Assembly: GCF_001456115.1 (NCBI RefSeq)
Contig: NZ_CP013265.1
Coordinates: 165,717 to 229,716, forward strand
Length of the DNA: 64,000 nt
Reading direction: 5' to 3'
From: Sphingobium baderi
GTDB taxonomy: Bacteria; Pseudomonadota; Alphaproteobacteria; Sphingomonadales; Sphingomonadaceae
Position numbers and translations under genes: made by a program. Of the stretch, positions 44,156-53,680 are shown one piece after another. A model generated the notes under the pieces. The model saw only the letters and a list, made by a program, of their open reading frames with translations, made no database searches and was not told the DNA's origin. How positions within the stretch are numbered: the stretch's first letter is position 1; each line of letters opens with the position of its first letter.

Positions 44156-47026
44156 CTATTCTCTCAGTTTTGGGTCGTTGAAAAATCCCTTGTCCAAATC
44201 TTGATTGACAGAGGTTTGGACAGCGGCCCCTTTACCGACATAGCCTTGGCGCAAGACGCGCTTCGCTTCCCCGATAGCCTCCACTTCCTGCCTACCAGCC
44301 TCGATCTTTGCGCCCACATCCCCAGGCACGGCGGGGCCCGATAGGGTCGGTACGCTTCCAAGACCGTGCGGTTGGTAATGAGCACGAACGTCACTAGCAT
44401 CCGGGATTTCTGAAGCAGGATCGACCTCATTCAGCGGCGATGCAACTATCTGCGGACCGACCGTTTCCCAAATGGCCTGACTGCGCTCGTCCAGGAAGCG
44501 CGAGATCATTGCGTCTCTGACTTGCCGCTCCTGTGCGGTGAAAGTCGTTTGGTGCAACTCAGGAGCAATCCCTGGAGGCATGCGGCCAGCTTCCTGACGA
44601 TACCATTGCGCAAGTTCCTGACTTAGGTTCTCGCTGAATTGCATATTATGACTCTCAGCATAGCTGATATCATTGGAAAGCTGCTCGGCCAACTCATTGA
44701 GATGACGCATTCTGTTATCATGAGAATATGCGTCAGTTAGTGAATCTTCGCTTGCTACATAGCGGCTATTAGACATGGACGAGCGTGCAAACGAGCCGCC
44801 GCGATTATAGGAACCATCGGTCGCGCTATAGTTTTCTCCGTTTGCGTGATCGTTGCGAATGCCGTCACTAGACTGAGAGGAGTCTTCGCTTGTTACTGCT
44901 CTGCCCGAGGCATGTTTCAAATCCCAGGTTTGATTAGCAGTCCAGGTTTTCGATCCACTGACTCCAGGGAGAGAGTCCGCAACCTTACCAAGAATACCCT
45001 TCTTACCGCGGCCTGCGGCTGCGCCCGTGCCTGCACTGTCGCTTTGGGCTGCGCCCTGACCCTTGCGACCACCGTTACCTCCAAGGCCCGCATTAAAGCC
45101 ACCACTTACGCCGTCAATTTCCTGAGAGCCACGAGCATAGCTGTTATCAACCCGCAGCGTATCTGAGACACCCGATCGAGTTTCAATTCCATCGTGAACA
45201 GCATGAGATGTACGATCGGACAATTCATGGTTCGTACCAGATTGAGTGCCACTTGCACTTTCGGAACCTCGCGTGGTTTCCGCAGAAGTATTTGTGCCGG
45301 ACCTGTTTGAATGGGCCGCAGTTACTGTGTGTCCGTAGCTTTCTTCCTCGCTCTGAGCTGCGCGACGAACGGCACTAAGTTGCTCACGCATTTCAGCAAC
45401 GCGGGTACTGTTCATGGTCGCACCGAACGCCAACTTCGACATCGCCCCCGACGTATCAGTGACGATCGACCCGTCAGCTTGGTAGGTCTCAGTCGCACCA
45501 TTGGCCATGCGGTTCGTGAACGACGACGCGCCCGTCGAAAACGTAGGCGCGTCAGACCACTGATTGCTCTGACGCATGTTCGACGTCAGGTTCGCGAAGC
45601 TCGTATTCCCGTAGGAATAATTGCCGGTAGTCTGCTCGACGGCCGCTGCTTCGGCCGCGTTCTGCGCCGGCGCAAGGATCGAGGTCGCCTGCCCAGAAAT
45701 GCTCATGGCACCGCGAGCCAGACCCGCAGCAATGAAGGGTACGCTCATAAGCATGAAACCCGCGATCGTCGCAGTCTCGGCATTCACCGCGCCGATCCCG
45801 GCGTAGCTGGATAGCGTGAGCCCGCCCGCGGAGACCGCGTTTGAAGCGCTCTCCGCCCGCGTCATGCAGATCATATGAAGGATGACGTAAAGCGGACCCC
45901 AGGCAGCGAGGTAGAAGAACCCCGTCACATAACCCTTGAGCGCCTGTACCCCGGTCTGGGGCATCAGAAACAGCGGAAAGATCACCGGGAACATGGCGTA
46001 GAAGACAACAGTCAGCACGATATTGAGGATCGGCACCCACGACATCGCCTGCTGGGCAATCGAGTTGTATGTGTTGCGCGCCTGAATGTCGGCGCGGGTT
46101 GTCGCAAAGGCGTCCATCGAGGCGCCGCCGGTGCTCCCGCCCATAGCGTCGCGGGCCTGCATGAAGGCATTGATGGCGCTATTCTGCCGCATCGACGAGG
46201 TATAGTCGCTGGATGACCCGGTGAAGGTCTGGTTCACGATCGGGACGTCTTGCCGCAGCTTCGCAGCCGCAGCCGTCTCACTGAGGTTCGTGTAGGTCTG
46301 ACGGCCCCAAAGCGGCGTCGACGCATCGATGATGGTGTTCCACTGCCCTGTCAGCGCCTGATAGGCGGCCTGACAGGTGATGATGGTATTGCTTACGGAG
46401 CCACCACCGTCGCGCTCAAGCCAAACCTGCGACCTGGCCGGAGATCCGGGGCCGATGGACGCCCAGAGGTCGGTGCTGCTTGCGAGATCCGTAAGGGATT
46501 TGAAATTCAGGAGCACATCGCCGAACACGCAATTCTTGTAATGGTTCTGCAGGTTAGTCGCGAACTCGGCATCACGGATCTGGAAGTTGCGAGTCGCGTC
46601 AAACAGGCGCGATCCGTAGATCATGCCGTTGTTGGAATAATTGAGCTGGCTCGGCATCGTGAAGACGGTCTCGGCCGTCCGGGTCAGCCAATCGCCCACT
46701 TGGCTGGAGAAACTGGCGATCACGCCAAGTCCAAGCGGCACGTTGGCGACCGTAGCGGGGGCGAGGGAAGGGTTGATCCGGTCCGTCACTTTGACGTCGA
46801 CGGTCGGAACCATCAGGCAGGAATAGATCAGCGTCGAGCCAAGGAACCAGTTCATCCAAACGCGGAAATTCAGCGTGAACGCCACGGAGAGCAGGGCATA
46901 GATAAGGCCAATTACCATGACGACCTTGATGAGCGATCCATAGCCGCCGCCACCTGTCCAAGCCGCCACGGCATTGAACGTGTTGACGATGTACTCCCCG
47001 CCACCAATCGTGAAGACCTCGACCAT
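44156..47026 (-). CDS. traG: TraG, inner-membrane mating-pair stabilisation / pilus assembly protein
   Basis: A 956-residue protein. The N-terminal part has VirB6-like membrane spans (about 30-100 and 335-460, e.g. VMVIGLIYALLSVAFTLNF, ILNIVLTVVFYAMFPVIFPLFL) used in pilus assembly; the C-terminal half from about 470 is a long soluble, Ser/Thr/Asn/Gly-rich domain ending in helical stretches, which in F TraG acts in mating-pair stabilisation and exclusion specificity. The C-terminal coding part looks lower in GC than the N-terminal part. AGGAAACAGG precedes the ATG. Last recognised gene of the transfer operon. Confidence 0.93.
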   Translation of the reverse strand: MVEVFTIGGGEYIVNTFNAVAAWTGGGGYGSLIKVVMVIGLIYALLSVAFTLNFRVWMNWFLGSTLIYSCLMVPTVDVKVTDRINPSLAPATVANVPLGLGVIASFSSQVGDWLTRTAETVFTMPSQLNYSNNGMIYGSRLFDATRNFQIRDAEFATNLQNHYKNCVFGDVLLNFKSLTDLASSTDLWASIGPGSPARSQVWLERDGGGSVSNTIITCQAAYQALTGQWNTIIDASTPLWGRQTYTNLSETAAAAKLRQDVPIVNQTFTGSSSDYTSSMRQNSAINAFMQARDAMGGSTGGASMDAFATTRADIQARNTYNSIAQQAMSWVPILNIVLTVVFYAMFPVIFPLFLMPQTGVQALKGYVTGFFYLAAWGPLYVILHMICMTRAESASNAVSAGGLTLSSYAGIGAVNAETATIAGFMLMSVPFIAAGLARGAMSISGQATSILAPAQNAAEAAAVEQTTGNYSYGNTSFANLTSNMRQSNQWSDAPTFSTGASSFTNRMANGATETYQADGSIVTDTSGAMSKLAFGATMNSTRVAEMREQLSAVRRAAQSEEESYGHTVTAAHSNRSGTNTSAETTRGSESASGTQSGTNHELSDRTSHAVHDGIETRSGVSDTLRVDNSYARGSQEIDGVSGGFNAGLGGNGGRKGQGAAQSDSAGTGAAAGRGKKGILGKVADSLPGVSGSKTWTANQTWDLKHASGRAVTSEDSSQSSDGIRNDHANGENYSATDGSYNRGGSFARSSMSNSRYVASEDSLTDAYSHDNRMRHLNELAEQLSNDISYAESHNMQFSENLSQELAQWYRQEAGRMPPGIAPELHQTTFTAQERQVRDAMISRFLDERSQAIWETVGPQIVASPLNEVDPASEIPDASDVRAHYQPHGLGSVPTLSGPAVPGDVGAKIEAGRQEVEAIGEAKRVLRQGYVGKGAAVQTSVNQDLDKGFFNDPKLRE

Positions 47027-47043
47027 GCCTGTTTCCTACCCGC

Positions 47044-48534
47044 TTAGTTGAGACCCTGGACGTTAAGGCCGCGTGAGAAATTCAGCGCGGCCGCCATCCC
47101 CGGCGACATTGCGTTCTGCAGCGTCGATTCCAGCGCGATCGACTTATTGATGAGCGCGATCGAGATATTCAGCGTGTTCTTCACCTTCACATCACGCTCG
47201 GCATACTTGGAACGCGCCTCGCCGAGTTGCTTGCGCCACGTCTCGGCAGTTGCCTGATCCGCTGGCTGAAAATGGACCTGCGATTGCGTGACCCTGTCGA
47301 GCATATTCTCGATCATTGAACTCAGGAGATTGACGGCCACGATCTCCGCGAGGGCATCGGACTCGCTTTCGCTGAAGCTGCCGTGGGCCATGGCCTCGAC
47401 AGCAAGCAACTTATAGAGCGGCACGGTAGTCAGCGACAAAAGCTGCTGCTCGGCCGACGAAAGTGCAGCATCGGTGCGGATCTTGTCGCGCATCGAGGTG
47501 ATCATGCCCTTGATGCGCGGTCGCAGCGCCACGTTGGTCGGAATCGACAGGTTCTGCTCAGAAACCTGAAGGCACTTGTCATCATCGGTGCAGGTTAGGA
47601 TCTTCGCCGTATTCCCGGTCTGCGTACCATCCAGAAGCGCTGTCACCACAGCATCCTCGGCAGGCCCGATATACTGGATCGAGGCCGGATTGCTGCCCTC
47701 AGCCTTGTTGACGATGATCGTCCCGACGACGGTCATCAGGTATTCGGAAAACTCGGCGTCGAAAGCGCCGAACTTCTGAGACCGCTTCAGGGCCTCCCAG
47801 GTGTAATTGCGCGGCTCTCCCGGAATATGCTCATTCATGGTGGCGTCGCTGTTATTGGCGAGCACAGAGTCGATCTGCCCGTCAGCGCCGCAGCCCTGCC
47901 GCGAGCGCGCCCAATCCGAAAATACGCCCTGGCTGTTGCCGACGGCCGCGCAGATTGTCGAGCGCGCGCCCTGCATCTGGGGCCATACAGCTCCGACCAG
48001 ACCCTGCGCCGCCTCGCACGACGAGATGTTCATCTGGTTCATCTGCTGGGCCGCCTGCTGAAACTCGCCCATGATCTTGCCGATCTCGGGTGAGACGCTG
48101 TCGATTGCCAGCTTGAACGCGAAGCCAAGCGCATTGTTGGCCGTGGCCTTGAGCATGGCCACCATTTCGGCAGCGTTGATGAAAGAAAAAGACCCGGTGA
48201 ACAGGTCGATGCCCCCACATCCCGCACGAGCGCTTGGCAACTGCAGGTTAAAGGGTGACACGCTCTTTTGCGGAAAGCGCGTCCATGCGTTGCCGAGCGA
48301 ATAGTAACCCGCCGACTGCCCCTGATAGGCGGTCGGACCCGTCACGTTCGCGGCGCCACCAGCATCGTTGAAGAACGAGTTCATCGAGCTGGCGACATCA
48401 GCACGCGCGATGCCGATCGGCACCATGCTGGCGGCCCCAAGGCTCAGGGCAGCGGCGGCAAGCCGCCGACGAAAGGCGCGGAAGCGGGAGGAGGGAAGGG
48501 CCTTGCCGCAAGGGGAGGGGGAAACGTCGACCAT
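47044..48534 (-). CDS. traH: TraH, pilus assembly protein
   Basis: A 496-residue periplasmic TraH with an N-terminal export signal (AAAALSLGAASMVPIGIARA), MNSFFNDAGGAANVTGPTAYQGQ and the conserved Cys-containing RAGCGGIDLFTGSFSFINA. The C-terminal 150 residues are helical. It works with TraF, TraU, TraW and TrbC in pilus extension and retraction. Its start overlaps the traF stop. Confidence 0.95.
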   Translation of the reverse strand: MVDVSPSPCGKALPSSRFRAFRRRLAAAALSLGAASMVPIGIARADVASSMNSFFNDAGGAANVTGPTAYQGQSAGYYSLGNAWTRFPQKSVSPFNLQLPSARAGCGGIDLFTGSFSFINAAEMVAMLKATANNALGFAFKLAIDSVSPEIGKIMGEFQQAAQQMNQMNISSCEAAQGLVGAVWPQMQGARSTICAAVGNSQGVFSDWARSRQGCGADGQIDSVLANNSDATMNEHIPGEPRNYTWEALKRSQKFGAFDAEFSEYLMTVVGTIIVNKAEGSNPASIQYIGPAEDAVVTALLDGTQTGNTAKILTCTDDDKCLQVSEQNLSIPTNVALRPRIKGMITSMRDKIRTDAALSSAEQQLLSLTTVPLYKLLAVEAMAHGSFSESESDALAEIVAVNLLSSMIENMLDRVTQSQVHFQPADQATAETWRKQLGEARSKYAERDVKVKNTLNISIALINKSIALESTLQNAMSPGMAAALNFSRGLNVQGLN

Positions 48535-49379
48535 CAGTAGTCACTCCCGACCTTGGTGTTGGTGAGCATGAAGATCCGATCCATGATTTCGTCGGCCGAG
48601 AGGATGCCGAAACCGATGGGCACGGTCTTCTTGGTGGCGGTATCGAACAGGACCAGCGCAGGCGTCGCGTTAGGCACGCCCATGCGCTCACGCTGGCCGG
48701 AATCGACCACGTAATTCGGGAAGTCCTTGCTCGGGCCACCGTCCGTCGAGACGGCCATCACAGCCAGGCCATGAGAATCCGCGACCGACCGCAGGATAGG
48801 CGCGAAGATTTCGCAGGCACCGCAGCTCTGCGCGAAGAAGTAGAACATGCCATAGCGCTGGCCGAGGTGAGAGAGCACCTGGCTGCGATCGGAAGTGCGG
48901 TTGTCGGTCCACGCCCGCTTGGCAACCGTCGAGACTGGCCGCTGCAGCGTGTAGTCGATGTCGGGGTTCTGCCACAGGGCGCGCTGCCAGGTGTCGGAGA
49001 AGGTGGAGGCGCGATCGAGCTGCTCACGCTGGAAGCGGACATAGGCGATCACGTTTTCCTCGCTAGGCTCGAGGATCGCGCGCGCCTTCAGTTCGTCCAG
49101 TTGCTTGGCGATCGCCGCGATCCGCTCACTGGCGGACTGCGCCGGCTCGGCCGTCTTCTGCTCGCTCGGCTTAGGCTTTGGACGCTCGCAATAGAACCAC
49201 TGGCCCAGCTTACGCTCGCGGCAGTAGAAATCGTCATCGCCTTCGCCTGCCGCGAGCGCATCGTCAGCGGCAAGAGCCGGCACCGGCAGGGCAGGCGCCA
49301 GAGCCAGTAGAATGGCGCCAAGGCGGGCAATGCGGCCGCGGCCGCGGATTTCCAGAGCATTACGCTTATAGCTAGTCAT
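48534..49379 (-). CDS. traF: TraF, thioredoxin-fold pilus assembly protein
   Basis: A 281-residue periplasmic protein with a signal peptide (RLGAILLALAPALPVPALAA) and a C-terminal thioredoxin-like domain with an intact CxxC (QSCGACEIFAP), whereas F TraF itself lacks it. It contains the family's conserved N-terminal FYCRERKLGQWFYCERP. The ATG at 49379 overlaps the preceding unknown gene by 8 bases. Confidence 0.93.
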   Translation of the reverse strand: MTSYKRNALEIRGRGRIARLGAILLALAPALPVPALAADDALAAGEGDDDFYCRERKLGQWFYCERPKPKPSEQKTAEPAQSASERIAAIAKQLDELKARAILEPSEENVIAYVRFQREQLDRASTFSDTWQRALWQNPDIDYTLQRPVSTVAKRAWTDNRTSDRSQVLSHLGQRYGMFYFFAQSCGACEIFAPILRSVADSHGLAVMAVSTDGGPSKDFPNYVVDSGQRERMGVPNATPALVLFDTATKKTVPIGFGILSADEIMDRIFMLTNTKVGSDY

Positions 49380-49776
49380 CGACAGAGTGCTCCCCATCCA
49401 GTTCCTGCATCGCGATGCCCAGGACGGACATCATCCGGGCCACATCGAGCATGCTCGTGCCCTGATCCATCATCCGCACCAGACCGCGCAGATGCGCGCG
49501 GCCGTGCCGACGGCCCTCGATCGTTGGTCGGACACCGCCAGTTTTCCTCTCGAGCCATCCACGCCCGATCATCGCGCGAAACCGCTGCTCGATCTCGAAG
49601 GCGTCGAAGTGGCAATCGAACCAGTGCCCCAGCGTCGCAGATACCTCGCCGGCAGACGTGACCTTGATGGCGCGATGAACCCGCATGAAGATCGCAAGGT
49701 CGAGAACACTCATATCGATCAGGCATGGCACATTCGTCCCAACGCCACCGGCGTCATTGGCTGGTGTGGATGTCAT
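49372..49776 (-). CDS. Unknown 134-residue protein between traN and traF
   Basis: A soluble protein without signal peptide or membrane span. Residues about 50-90 (FDAFEIEQRFRAMIGRGWLE, then RPTIEGRRHGRAHLR) read like a winged helix with a recognition helix and a basic wing, so a DNA-binding role is possible. It overlaps traN by 23 bases and traF by 8, so it is firmly embedded in the transfer operon. Not recognised as a standard F-type gene. Confidence 0.7.
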   Translation of the reverse strand: MTSTPANDAGGVGTNVPCLIDMSVLDLAIFMRVHRAIKVTSAGEVSATLGHWFDCHFDAFEIEQRFRAMIGRGWLERKTGGVRPTIEGRRHGRAHLRGLVRMMDQGTSMLDVARMMSVLGIAMQELDGEHSVDD

Positions 49777-51625
49777 AGTAGTCCTGGATCTTGTCCTGGA
49801 TTTCGCTCAGCGTGCTGACCTCGTCGGGCAGCTTGGCGGCATCCACGAACTCGGAATAAACCTCGGTGAAGTCCATCACGGACAGATCGAGGCGCGAAAA
49901 CTCGTCGATGGTGAAGCCCTGACACTGCTCCTTCTTGGGCTTGCCCCACGGCTTGTTGAGCTGGATGCGGCCCTGCTCCTGAAGGATGCGCGAGAGCTTG
50001 CTCTCAAAGCAGCAATAGGCCGTGCGCTTGGTCTTGCAGATGCCCAGCACGCTCGATGAGCAATAGGTGCCAACCTTGTGGCAGAAACCCATGCGATCCT
50101 TGATGTCGAGCATCTTTTCGTCGGTGGAGCACAGGAACATCGTGAGGAACGGCGTCGCTAGCGCGGCGATCGCGGTCGGCCCACCGGCAATGGCGGCAGC
50201 ACCGGCGCCGGCGGTCAGAAGGCCCGACGTCTTGCCCGCACAGCAATTGACCAGACCGAAGACTGGCTTGTGGCAGGTGTCGCGTTCACCGGAGAAGACC
50301 GTGAAATTCTCCTCGTCGAACTCTTCACCTGCCTGACCCAGCGCATGCAGCGCGACCAGAGCATCCTTGAACTCGGTCGAGGCTTCACGCTCGATCGTCT
50401 CGCAATCGCCATTGATGCAGTAGACGTCATTGCCGCAGACATACTGCTTGGGATCGTCGGTTGCCGTGGTCGGCACCGGGCAGCGATAGACCTTCTGGCT
50501 GACCTTGCAGGCGCCAGGGGTGTAATCGGGATCGTCCTCGTCATCGATGCACTCGTCGCGAACGTAGCTGCATTCAGGCTTGTCATCGAGTTCCCCGCAG
50601 TCGTTGCCCTGCGTGATCTCGTTGCAGGTATAATTCGTCTGCCACGCCCAGCAGGGCTGCGTTACCGGCACGCCGTTGATGATGCGGGTCTGCGGATCAC
50701 TGTCGGTGCAAACCTCAGCGCTTTGCGCCACGCATTGCGCATTGTTCTCGAGCGCCGTGCAGCCGTTGACCTTGTTTGTCGAAATGACAGGCGCCGCATT
50801 GTCGACCCTGAACCAGTGCTGCCCGGTTGTGCGCGAAATCACCGGATATGTTCCGGAGAAGATAGTGTTGCCCTTAACGCTGGCCTGGACCGAACACTCC
50901 ATCACCTGAAGGAGCTGGTTGCCAAAATCCTTGTTGCAGCTTCCTGCCGCGGTCGACCCATACTCGGCCATCGTGCCGCAGTACGACGCCGTCCCGACCG
51001 CCTTGCAGGTTCCCGCGGCGATTTCGTCGGCCATACTGTCCGGGTCAACGTAAGGCCCGATGGTCGACATATGATAGTAGTAGAGGGTCCGGTTCTCGAC
51101 CGAGACATTCAGCGTCGATGTGCAGGTGCGCGGCACCTCGTCGAGCTTGGACCCATAATTGCAGGTCGCCTCGTAATAGCTGACATTCCCGCCACCGGGA
51201 GGCAGCGGGGTGCAGCTTCCCGCCTGTCCGCCCATCTGTTCGCCCTGCAGATAGGTGTCAGGGTTTGCCTCAATCTCGGTCGCGCGCCGCGTTGTATCAA
51301 GGATCTCCTGCGCGTCGAACTGCGGCCGCGTATCATTGGCGTCGGTCGTCACCGAAAACGCCTCATTGCTGCTCGCCTGCGCGCCGGCATCAGCCACGAG
51401 CTTGTCGGGATCGTCGAAGTAGCTGCTCTGCGGCAGATCGGTCCCCTGATAGCCGGGCACCTGATCGCGCATGGTTTCGCTCGGCACCAATGCGTCATTG
51501 GCACGCATGTCCGTTGCGAAGTTCTTCCCGTCCTCCTTGGCCTCCTGCACCGTGCTCTGCGCGAGCACTGCGCCGGCGCCCGCGAACGCGATCGGCAGGA
51601 TCAGAGAAAGGGCGAAACGGCGCAT
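49754..51625 (-). CDS. traN: TraN, outer-membrane mating-pair stabilisation protein
   Basis: A 623-residue Cys-rich protein with a signal peptide (LSLILPIAFAGAGAVLAQ) that would sit in the outer membrane and contact the recipient. Dozens of Cys occur, e.g. CWAWQTNYTCNEITQGNDCG and CYCxxF-like CCFESKLSRILQEQGR, the conserved TraN C-terminal block. The start at 51625 is one base after the trbC stop; an upstream Met lies in trbC. Disulfide formation by the DsbC-type protein encoded in this operon is plausible. Confidence 0.94.
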   Translation of the reverse strand: MRRFALSLILPIAFAGAGAVLAQSTVQEAKEDGKNFATDMRANDALVPSETMRDQVPGYQGTDLPQSSYFDDPDKLVADAGAQASSNEAFSVTTDANDTRPQFDAQEILDTTRRATEIEANPDTYLQGEQMGGQAGSCTPLPPGGGNVSYYEATCNYGSKLDEVPRTCTSTLNVSVENRTLYYYHMSTIGPYVDPDSMADEIAAGTCKAVGTASYCGTMAEYGSTAAGSCNKDFGNQLLQVMECSVQASVKGNTIFSGTYPVISRTTGQHWFRVDNAAPVISTNKVNGCTALENNAQCVAQSAEVCTDSDPQTRIINGVPVTQPCWAWQTNYTCNEITQGNDCGELDDKPECSYVRDECIDDEDDPDYTPGACKVSQKVYRCPVPTTATDDPKQYVCGNDVYCINGDCETIEREASTEFKDALVALHALGQAGEEFDEENFTVFSGERDTCHKPVFGLVNCCAGKTSGLLTAGAGAAAIAGGPTAIAALATPFLTMFLCSTDEKMLDIKDRMGFCHKVGTYCSSSVLGICKTKRTAYCCFESKLSRILQEQGRIQLNKPWGKPKKEQCQGFTIDEFSRLDLSVMDFTEVYSEFVDAAKLPDEVSTLSEIQDKIQDYYDIHTSQ

Positions 51626-51626
51626 C

Positions 51627-52376
51627 TTAGCTGGCCTTGCCCATGTTGCGCAGCGCCACCGAGGCGACGCCGGCACCCGGACCATGCCCATCAACGAAGG
51701 ACTCGAGCACATAGTTGACCGAGACGTTGCCGGTCATGCGATCGTGCGGCGGCACCACCGTCTTGCAGTTGAGGCCCGCGCACAGATCGAAGTCGGACGA
51801 TACCGCGATATAAGTCGGCACCGCCTTCACGTCGAAAGCGCGGAAGAGCCGGGGATCGATCCCGACGTTGGAAAGCTGATCCTGCTCCGTAACCACCTTG
51901 GAGAGCGCGGTCGTGAACGCCTTCAGGGAGTTGTTGGGGAAACCCCGGAAGACGATGATACCACCGGCCTTCGACGTGTCCGCGATCATCTGGCGGAGCG
52001 CCTTGGGCGGCATGGACAGGCTCGCGAAGACGATGAATTGCGGCGCATCACCCTTCTTGGCCGCCACGTTCTGCGAGGCGCCCTGGATGATCTCGTCGAA
52101 GTCGAACGGGCCTTCGCCGTTCATCGGCAGATCCGCTTTCGCCAGATCGGTCAGGCTATCGGTGCCCTGTTGCTGGACGGCCAGGGCCTCCTCGCGGAAG
52201 GCTTCGCCGCGGCCCTTGACGTGATCGGCAAAGGTCTGGGCATCCTCCTGCATCGCGGCCGCGCGCTTACGCACGGCCTCAAGGTCGAGGCCGTCGATAT
52301 TCTGGGCGATAGCCTGGATGCCGGCGACCGCCGAAATACCGGCTATGGCGGCAATCACGATGGTTCTGCGTCGCAT
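51627..52376 (-). CDS. trbC: TrbC, periplasmic pilus assembly protein
   Basis: A 249-residue TrbC_Ftype protein with an N-terminal signal anchor (IVIAAIAGISAVAGIQAIAQ) and a C-terminal thioredoxin-like domain including FIVFASLSMPPKALRQM, GGIIVFRG and VKAVPTYIAVSSD. In F it is needed for pilus assembly with TraW. It is 12 bases after traU. Confidence 0.92.
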   Translation of the reverse strand: MRRRTIVIAAIAGISAVAGIQAIAQNIDGLDLEAVRKRAAAMQEDAQTFADHVKGRGEAFREEALAVQQQGTDSLTDLAKADLPMNGEGPFDFDEIIQGASQNVAAKKGDAPQFIVFASLSMPPKALRQMIADTSKAGGIIVFRGFPNNSLKAFTTALSKVVTEQDQLSNVGIDPRLFRAFDVKAVPTYIAVSSDFDLCAGLNCKTVVPPHDRMTGNVSVNYVLESFVDGHGPGAGVASVALRNMGKAS

Positions 52377-52388
52377 CGGATATGTCTC

Positions 52389-53405
52389 CTAGAGCACACA
52401 ACAGTTACGCTTGCGCCAGACGAGGTAGCCCATGTCCTCGCCCTGGACGGGGTAGGAGCGGCCAGTCTGGGGCGGCAAAGTCGAAGCACCGATCGGCGAA
52501 CAACCCATCTTCCCGCTCACTGTCGGGATCGGATTGGTCATCTGGATGCGGTACTGCTGTTTCTTGAGCACCGGCATCAGGTACTTGTCGCACATGCCCT
52601 TGCTGCCCATCGTGCCCCAAGCGAGGCCCTGACGGTGCATCTTGAAAGCGAAGCGGGAGAGGGCGAGGCGCGATGCCTGCACATGGCCGATCGAGGACGA
52701 GATGTTGCCGTTCATCGGGTACATCGAGCCCTGACAACCGGCGCACCAGAACGTCACATCGAGCGGGAGGCGGGCGGTCGCGGCGATGCAGTCACCGGCG
52801 CAGGCAGCCTTGGCGATCGGATTGGCGAAGATCACGACCTCGGGATTGATGATCGTGGTCAGCGTGTCGTCCTGCCAGAGCGGGTCGACTTCGGTCATGT
52901 AGGCAATGTCGAACGATGCCTGCTCGAAGCAAAGGAAGTCCGTCAGGATCTCCATCCAGTAGAGGAGGGGATAGACGTACCAATGGACGTGCCACTTGGA
53001 CGTGTTCTGCGCCTGGCCGCCGACCTGCGAAGGGCCCGTGAACTGGCCCTGGCCGATGTCGAAGCCCGGCGCGATCTTCATGCCGCCAAGGTTCACGAAG
53101 CACCACGGCTTCACCGAGACGTCAGCGAGGCGAACCGGCTCCCAGAAGCCCGCTGCGATGCCGATGCGCGGAATCGGGCTGCCACAGGCGCAGATCGGAA
53201 GGCTGGGATTGTTCGTATCGGGGCGCGTGCTCGGCCAAATGCTCAGGCCACCGATCGAAAGCGGGAACAGGCATGACCAGCAAACATCCGTGATCGGGTT
53301 CACGAACTTGCCGGTGCATCGCGACTGCGCCTGCGCCGATGGGGCGAGCATGGCCGAAGCGAAGAACATCGCGAAGATCGCGATGAGGCAGCGCAGCGAT
53401 TTCAT
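52389..53405 (-). CDS. traU: TraU, pilus/DNA transfer protein
   Basis: A 338-residue periplasmic protein with signal peptide (MFFASAMLAPSAQAQ) and the family's many Cys: ITDVCWSCLFPLSIGG, LPICACGSP, CAGDCIAA, FWCAGCQG, and the ending RNCCVL. TraU is required for DNA transfer and supports pilus formation. The start overlaps the preceding small gene by 4 bases. Confidence 0.95.
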   Translation of the reverse strand: MKSLRCLIAIFAMFFASAMLAPSAQAQSRCTGKFVNPITDVCWSCLFPLSIGGLSIWPSTRPDTNNPSLPICACGSPIPRIGIAAGFWEPVRLADVSVKPWCFVNLGGMKIAPGFDIGQGQFTGPSQVGGQAQNTSKWHVHWYVYPLLYWMEILTDFLCFEQASFDIAYMTEVDPLWQDDTLTTIINPEVVIFANPIAKAACAGDCIAATARLPLDVTFWCAGCQGSMYPMNGNISSSIGHVQASRLALSRFAFKMHRQGLAWGTMGSKGMCDKYLMPVLKKQQYRIQMTNPIPTVSGKMGCSPIGASTLPPQTGRSYPVQGEDMGYLVWRKRNCCVL

Positions 53406-53680
53406 GATGCCGTCTCCTGAGACGTCGCCGCATCAAGCCAGGCCTGATCGGCACGGTTCTTCCGAACCACATAGAAAGCCGTGTAGACGGCCGTCGAAAT
53501 CAGAAGCGCGGCGATGCCAATCGGCGCGAAACGGCCAATGATTGCCGTCAGCGGCGAGACGAACGCCACGGTCAGGGCGCACAGGATGCACAGCACCTGA
53601 AAGGTACGGCGCATGGTCTTGAGCCTCGGCGTCTCTGGCGCTGCCATCGGCGTTCTCAGCAAGTCGAGCCACAGCGGCAT
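53402..53680 (-). CDS. Small two-helix membrane protein between traW and traU
   Basis: A 92-residue protein with two membrane spans (VLCILCALTVAFVSPLTAIIG and PIGIAALLISTAVYTAFYVV) and a cytoplasmic tail. The ATG at 53680 overlaps the traW stop by one base, and its stop overlaps traU by 4 bases, so it is translated as part of the operon. Not one of the standard F genes I recognise. Confidence 0.7.
   Translation of the reverse strand: MPLWLDLLRTPMAAPETPRLKTMRRTFQVLCILCALTVAFVSPLTAIIGRFAPIGIAALLISTAVYTAFYVVRKNRADQAWLDAATSQETAS

Noticed and set aside
50270..53276. Long plus-strand frames opposite traN, trbC and traU
   Set aside because: Shadows; the minus-strand proteins have signal peptides, Cys patterns and operon overlaps.
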